Assembly: GCA_001579985.1 (NCBI GenBank)
Contig: LRSR01013859.1
Location: 1-20,662, forward strand
Length of the DNA: 20,662 bases
Reading direction: 5' to 3'
Origin: Hypsibius dujardini
Lineage: Eukaryota; Tardigrada; Eutardigrada; Parachela; Hypsibiidae
Under the pieces are notes generated by a model. The model did not search any database. It saw nothing but the letters and a program-made list of their open reading frames with translations, and was not told the origin of the DNA. This document shows, in pieces, positions 17,601 through 20,662 of this stretch. A program made the translations under genes and the position numbers. Every line of letters begins with the position of its first letter. Positions within the stretch are counted from its first letter, which is position 1.

Positions 17601-18038
17601 ATGGCATCGAAAAGGACTGACGAGGCGAGCCATAACGGCACCAGATCTTCATCTGTGACCAATTCATCCTGTAACGGCACGAGATCTTCATCTGTGACCA
17701 ATTCATCCTGTAACGGCGCAAACGATTTCTCCGACAAGGATTCAGCGGAGCAAGATAGCGATGATGGATTGATTTACGCTAAGGATATTCCCGCTGCGGG
17801 CACTGGAAACTACATCCCTTACCGACGCGGTAAGATGGCCGACTGGAAGGATGATGAGGAGGAATTGGCGCGATACCGGGCCGTGGCGATGCAGGAAAAG
17901 TTCGCCGTAGATTGCGCCCATCCGGAGGTGTATCGACGTGTCGGCAACGGTGATGGCGTTGCTGGAATCCCCGTGTTGGACCACATTTTTGAGTCATGTG
18001 ACGCTATTGCCTTGCGAGCAATGGAAGACAACTTATAA
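17601..18038 (+). CDS. Small acidic protein, tandem family copy 4
   Basis: 145 codons, intronless, start MASKRTDEAS in good Kozak context. Residues 12-37 are two copies of NGTRSSSVTNSSC, encoded by a 39-bp tandem duplication. Then motif 1 DDGLIYAKDIP (about 54-64), core GNYIPYRRGKMADWKDDEEE (about 70-89), a helical Ala/Arg/Glu linker (MQEKFAVDCAHPE), and tail ESCDAIALRAMEDNL. Soluble and acidic overall. The duplication is in the variable N-terminal part, so it is probably tolerated. Function unknown. Confidence 0.88.
   Translation: MASKRTDEASHNGTRSSSVTNSSCNGTRSSSVTNSSCNGANDFSDKDSAEQDSDDGLIYAKDIPAAGTGNYIPYRRGKMADWKDDEEELARYRAVAMQEKFAVDCAHPEVYRRVGNGDGVAGIPVLDHIFESCDAIALRAMEDNL
17634..17711 (+). 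repeat. 39-bp in-frame tandem duplication in copy 4
   Basis: Two units, 17634-17672 and 17673-17711, nearly identical at DNA level (GGCACCAG against GGCACGAG). A third unit begins (AACGGC) and stops. The near identity indicates a recent event. Confidence 0.95.
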
Positions 18039-18130
18039 TAGCAGTTGGTATCCGAAGCTTGTTTTCTGTCTATAATCTTGACGTGTACGAGAAGGGTACC
18101 GCAAGTTGCTAGAAATTGGACCCTAAAACG

Positions 18131-18163
18131 GGAAAAGTCCGCCGCAGATTACGCCCATCCGGA
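18131..18163 (+). pseudogene. Fragment of the small-protein family
   Basis: Thirty-three bases starting GGAAAAGTCCGCCG and ending CGCCCATCCGGA match 17894-17926 of copy 4 with about three differences. They lie about 90 bases after the stop of copy 4, and neither the core motif nor the tail follows. This is a partial duplication or the remains of a lost copy. Confidence 0.75.
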
Positions 18164-18227
18164 CAGCCTGAGCTCTGTCGTTTATAACGCTCTGAAAAGT
18201 GAAATTTCTAGGGTTGTTAATCTTATT

Positions 18228-18309
18228 CTGCTCCTTGCTCCTTTAGGAGCGGAGCGCAGCACTAAATCTGTTCTCCTACGGACCCTAGTAGGATCGGAGC
18301 AAGGAGCAG
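18228..18309. repeat. GGAGC/GCTCC foldback
   Basis: CTGCTCCTTGCTCC (18228-18241) and its exact inverse (18296-18309), with further GGAGC words on both sides to about 18330. A related GCTCC-rich patch lies at 18674-18742. Confidence 0.75.
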
Positions 18310-18673
18310 TAGGAGCAAAGAGGAGCAAATAGAAAGACACAAGAGCAGATAGGAACATACGGCTTAAATGAAACCGTTCGAACGCCTAAAACAATGAGTG
18401 ATGATTCGTTTTATTAAAAGTTGGTCTGGGCTGGTTTTGTGGACTTTCACTTAGACATAGACAAGCTATGCGTTTCAGGCACAGTGTACAGTACAAGTAT
18501 ACTGGAGTACAACAGGCTGTTGCGGGACCTGTTGATAATTGTTTTACGGTGGTTGAACTTTTCGCCAATTTTCTTGCTCAGTAGATTATACTACGTTCAA
18601 TTTCCTGTTGTTAATACTAGTACTATTACTATAATAGATTTTTCATAGTAATCAACCTAGAAATAGTCGCATT

Positions 18674-18742
18674 TTCTGCTCCTATTCCGCTCCGCTCCGC
18701 CCCAATAGCTCCGCTCCACTCCGCTATTGGAGCTCCGCCGCA
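18674..18742. repeat. GCTCC-rich patch
   Basis: CTGCTCCTATTCCGCTCCG and further CCGCTCC words, with an inner mirrored pair CAATAGC / GCTATTGG. It may be the other end of an element that starts near 18201, because GAAATTTCTAGGGTTGTTAA (18201-18220) has an imperfect inverse at 18647-18667. Confidence 0.6.
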
Positions 18743-19544
18743 TCACACTTCAGCGGTAAAATAATCGCGTTTCACAAATTTTAAGCTACCCATCGTTTGC
18801 ATAGTTACCAAAAAACTTTCCGTAAGCAATTAGATTAACAAATTATTTTAGAATTAAATCATTAGATTGTCTGTGCATCTTTTAAATTGTTTGAAATTAT
18901 CTTTTGAACAATTGACCCACCAATCGATCAATCAATCGATCAATCACAGCACTGTATGAAATACGCGATAGTTGTTTCGTTAGTGTTGTATAAGATCAAG
19001 CGGTAAATGGAGTGGAGTTCCTTCTTTCAGTTGGCACGCACAGCTACTTGCAGGTTACTGGCAAACTTTTGATTTGACTTATCGTGAGCCGCAAGACTAC
19101 ACATGTTATAAAGTTTTAATTTCTTAAAGCAAAAACCGGCGAAAATCTGGTCACCAAACACAAGGAAGGAAATAGACTACTTATTTGGAAAGTGTATTTG
19201 AAAATTAAGACTGGAGTTTGGCGCAGTTGAAACTGAAAACGAGTGACAGACTGAATCAATCGAAGAAAACGACAAAAAATCAGGATTTCTGGCCAACGAA
19301 ATTCGTAATGCGTATATCGAGTTGATTGATTGATAAGCCGGTTTGAAATTTTCACCAGTCAAACAACGTGTAGTCTTGTTTGTCAAACCACACCAAATCA
19401 AAAGTTTGCAAGTAACCTACAAGCAGCTGTATTGCTCAGACTATGCGAAGTTACTAATACTGATTAATCATTCGGCTGCGCTCTGTAATTGTGGGCCGAC
19501 AGGCTGGGAACTTTGCGGTATACGGGCATGAGAAGAAATCTGTA
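18743..19544. other. AT-rich intergenic stretch
   Basis: A (CAAT/CGAT)n patch at 18921-18947. No exon, RNA gene or strong hairpin recognised. Minus-strand frames near 19116-19401 lack coding character. Confidence 0.45.
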
Positions 19545-19742
19545 TTTCGGTTCACCCTCCAAACAGTCCGTAAATCGGCTCATTCATGGATTTCTTTGAT
19601 GGCAGCTGCTTGATTGTTTGATTTCCAGAAGTGCTATAGTATATTATGATATAGTACAGCAAATCAAACAATCAAGCACCTGCCATGAAAGAGAAACCCG
19701 TGAGTGAGCCGATTTACGGACTGTTTGGAGGGTGAGCCAAAA
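19545..19742. mobile_element. TA-flanked 198-bp palindromic MITE
   Basis: TA at 19543-19544 and 19743-19744. Arms of about 80 bases mirror each other: TCACCCTCCAAACAGTCCGT, AAATCGGCTCA, then a diverged part, then TGCTTGATTGTTTGATTT. The loop near 19635-19665 is itself weakly palindromic. No coding capacity. Confidence 0.87.
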
Positions 19743-19772
19743 TACACACTTTGCCTCATTCATTTGCCGCAG

Positions 19773-19920
19773 CACGTTGCTGAACCAAAAAAGTCAAGAG
19801 CCTGGTACTTGTTTAGCAGATGCTTCAAAAGTTAGCAACGCGACTGTGATTGCCGGCCCTGATAATGTCTGTTCATACTCCAGAACAACTGGCAAACAAA
19901 GCGTTTTTCAACGAGCCTCA
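19773..19920 (+). other. Exon-like segment upstream of small-family gene 5
   Basis: It is bounded by cattcatttgccgcag on the left and CCTCA|gtaagc on the right, with one frame open throughout (about 49 codons, Ser/Thr/Gln-rich, unrecognised). It could be a 5'-UTR exon spliced to the acceptor at 20119, or chance. Confidence 0.3.
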
Positions 19921-20080
19921 GTAAGCAAAGTTTAACGAGAGGAAACACCGCACACAGTGAGAGGGATAATTGTAGCAGATGAGGGTGCGTGTTTATGAGT
20001 ATCATTCGATGGTAAACAATCCGCAAAATTAACACAAAAAACGCATGTGGCCCACTCGAGAACGACCCTCTCTCTTATAT

Positions 20081-20089
20081 TATATAAAA
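20081..20089 (+). promoter_or_regulatory. TATATAAAA box upstream of small-family gene 5
   Basis: A consensus TATA box 61 bases before the first in-frame ATG (20142) and 94 before the preferred one (20175). An acceptor-like CCATTTCAG follows at 20111-20119. TATA and acceptor point to different transcript starts, so only one may be used. Confidence 0.4.
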
Positions 20090-20174
20090 TGCCACTTAAT
20101 GTTTCAACTACCATTTCAGGTATTGGTTAAGTGTAGTTGCAATGCTCTACAGCTTTCGACTCCGTTTCCTATTC

Positions 20175-20582
20175 ATGTCTACCAATACGCCTGAAACGGT
20201 TGAACGTCTTCCCGTGCCGTCTGAGGCAACTCGAGACACGGCTGAGGATTACTGCGACAACGATCCGGAAAACGGGTTAATCTATGCGACAGACGCCTGG
20301 GAACCTGCCCCCGGAAACTACACGCCTTATCGACGAGGAACGATGGACGATTGGAGTGGAAACGACGAGGAGACGGCAGCCCGACATCAGGCGTTTATGG
20401 ACCAGCGGCGAGCTGCAGAGTGCGGAGTGTATGTCGTGTCTGGCAATGATCTACAGGATAAAAGGGTCAGCGTCGAAAACGTCAATTTGCCGTCCCCGCA
20501 TTTACAGTTGGAATCCTGCGACGCGGTCGCTTTAAAAACTATGGAAGTCAATACTTCCTCCTGCAGTCTGGAACAGAAATAG
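20175..20582 (+). CDS. Small acidic protein, tandem family copy 5
   Basis: 135 codons from ATG 20175 (MSTNTPETV), chosen to match the other copies. The in-frame ATG at 20142 would add MLYSFRLRFLF and has the better Kozak context, so an 11-residue extension is possible. Motif 1 DPENGLIYATD (about residues 31-41), core GNYTPYRRGTMDDWSGNDEE (about 47-66), linker with MDQRRAAECGV, tail ESCDAVALKTMEVN (about 112-125), then ten extra residues. Intronless and soluble, with no known domain. The family may continue to the right beyond the window. Confidence 0.88.
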   Translation: MSTNTPETVERLPVPSEATRDTAEDYCDNDPENGLIYATDAWEPAPGNYTPYRRGTMDDWSGNDEETAARHQAFMDQRRAAECGVYVVSGNDLQDKRVSVENVNLPSPHLQLESCDAVALKTMEVNTSSCSLEQK

Positions 20583-20662
20583 GAAGAGGAGTGCCGTTTG
20601 GGAGGAGAATGTTCTTGATTAGAAGCGCGTTTCGATTACCAGAGGGTGGCAACCCAATCAAC

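Noticed and set aside
17492-17737. Minus-strand frame of 81 codons antisense to small-family gene 4
   Set aside because: Most of it mirrors the coding sequence of copy 4, including its duplication. I considered its end as an upstream exon for 17389-17422, but no donor gives a compatible phase.
1-20662. CRISPR arrays, tRNA or rRNA genes, bacterial operons
   Set aside because: The tandem repeats have no unique spacers, no cloverleaf or rRNA sequence was recognised, and the splice structure is eukaryotic.

Overview
This window is eukaryotic and most likely metazoan. The left third is an interrupted gene with GT-AG introns whose phases match at every junction. There is no bacterial operon structure, and mobile-element debris is abundant. 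The phylum cannot be fixed from the sequence. A marine or otherwise early-branching invertebrate is a guess, based on the animal-type left-hand gene, compact intergenic distances and very many small palindromic elements.

Region 1 (about 40-5502, minus strand): seven consecutive exons encode about 1,100 residues of a spastizin (ZFYVE26) homologue. Exon order follows the human protein as I remember it, with short recognisable matches in most exons. The 3' end, including the FYVE finger, runs off the left edge. The first 250-300 family residues are not visible upstream. The last visible exon carries a DUF547-like module that I do not recall in the human protein. Four of the seven introns (one truncated by the edge) open with a (CTGT)n tract in transcript orientation. 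Another holds a 13-bp minisatellite and another a long foldback.

Region 2 (7343-20582, plus strand): five small intronless genes (114-145 codons) in head-to-tail order form a family I do not recognise. All share D-x-E-x-LIY, then GNYTPYRRGKMDDW followed by acidic residues, and four share a C-terminal CDAxALKxMExN. Differences in the core are mostly synonymous, so these are real genes. Start-to-start spacing is about 2.4-2.6 kb except for one gap of about 5.5 kb between copies 3 and 4. Copy 4 has an internal 13-residue duplication, and a 33-bp broken piece of the family lies behind it. This family is the best candidate for something undescribed.

Region 3 (between those genes): an unusually dense set of short palindromic elements, at least eight of them flanked by TA on both sides. 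This is the signature of Tc1/mariner-type MITEs. One 754-bp copy still carries a piece of a transposase C-terminus. Two further minus-strand exons (17130-17422) with matching intron phase end a gene I cannot identify.

Functional links between the spastizin homologue and the small-gene family cannot be read from the window. They lie on opposite strands, about 1.8 kb apart, and share only repeat families.
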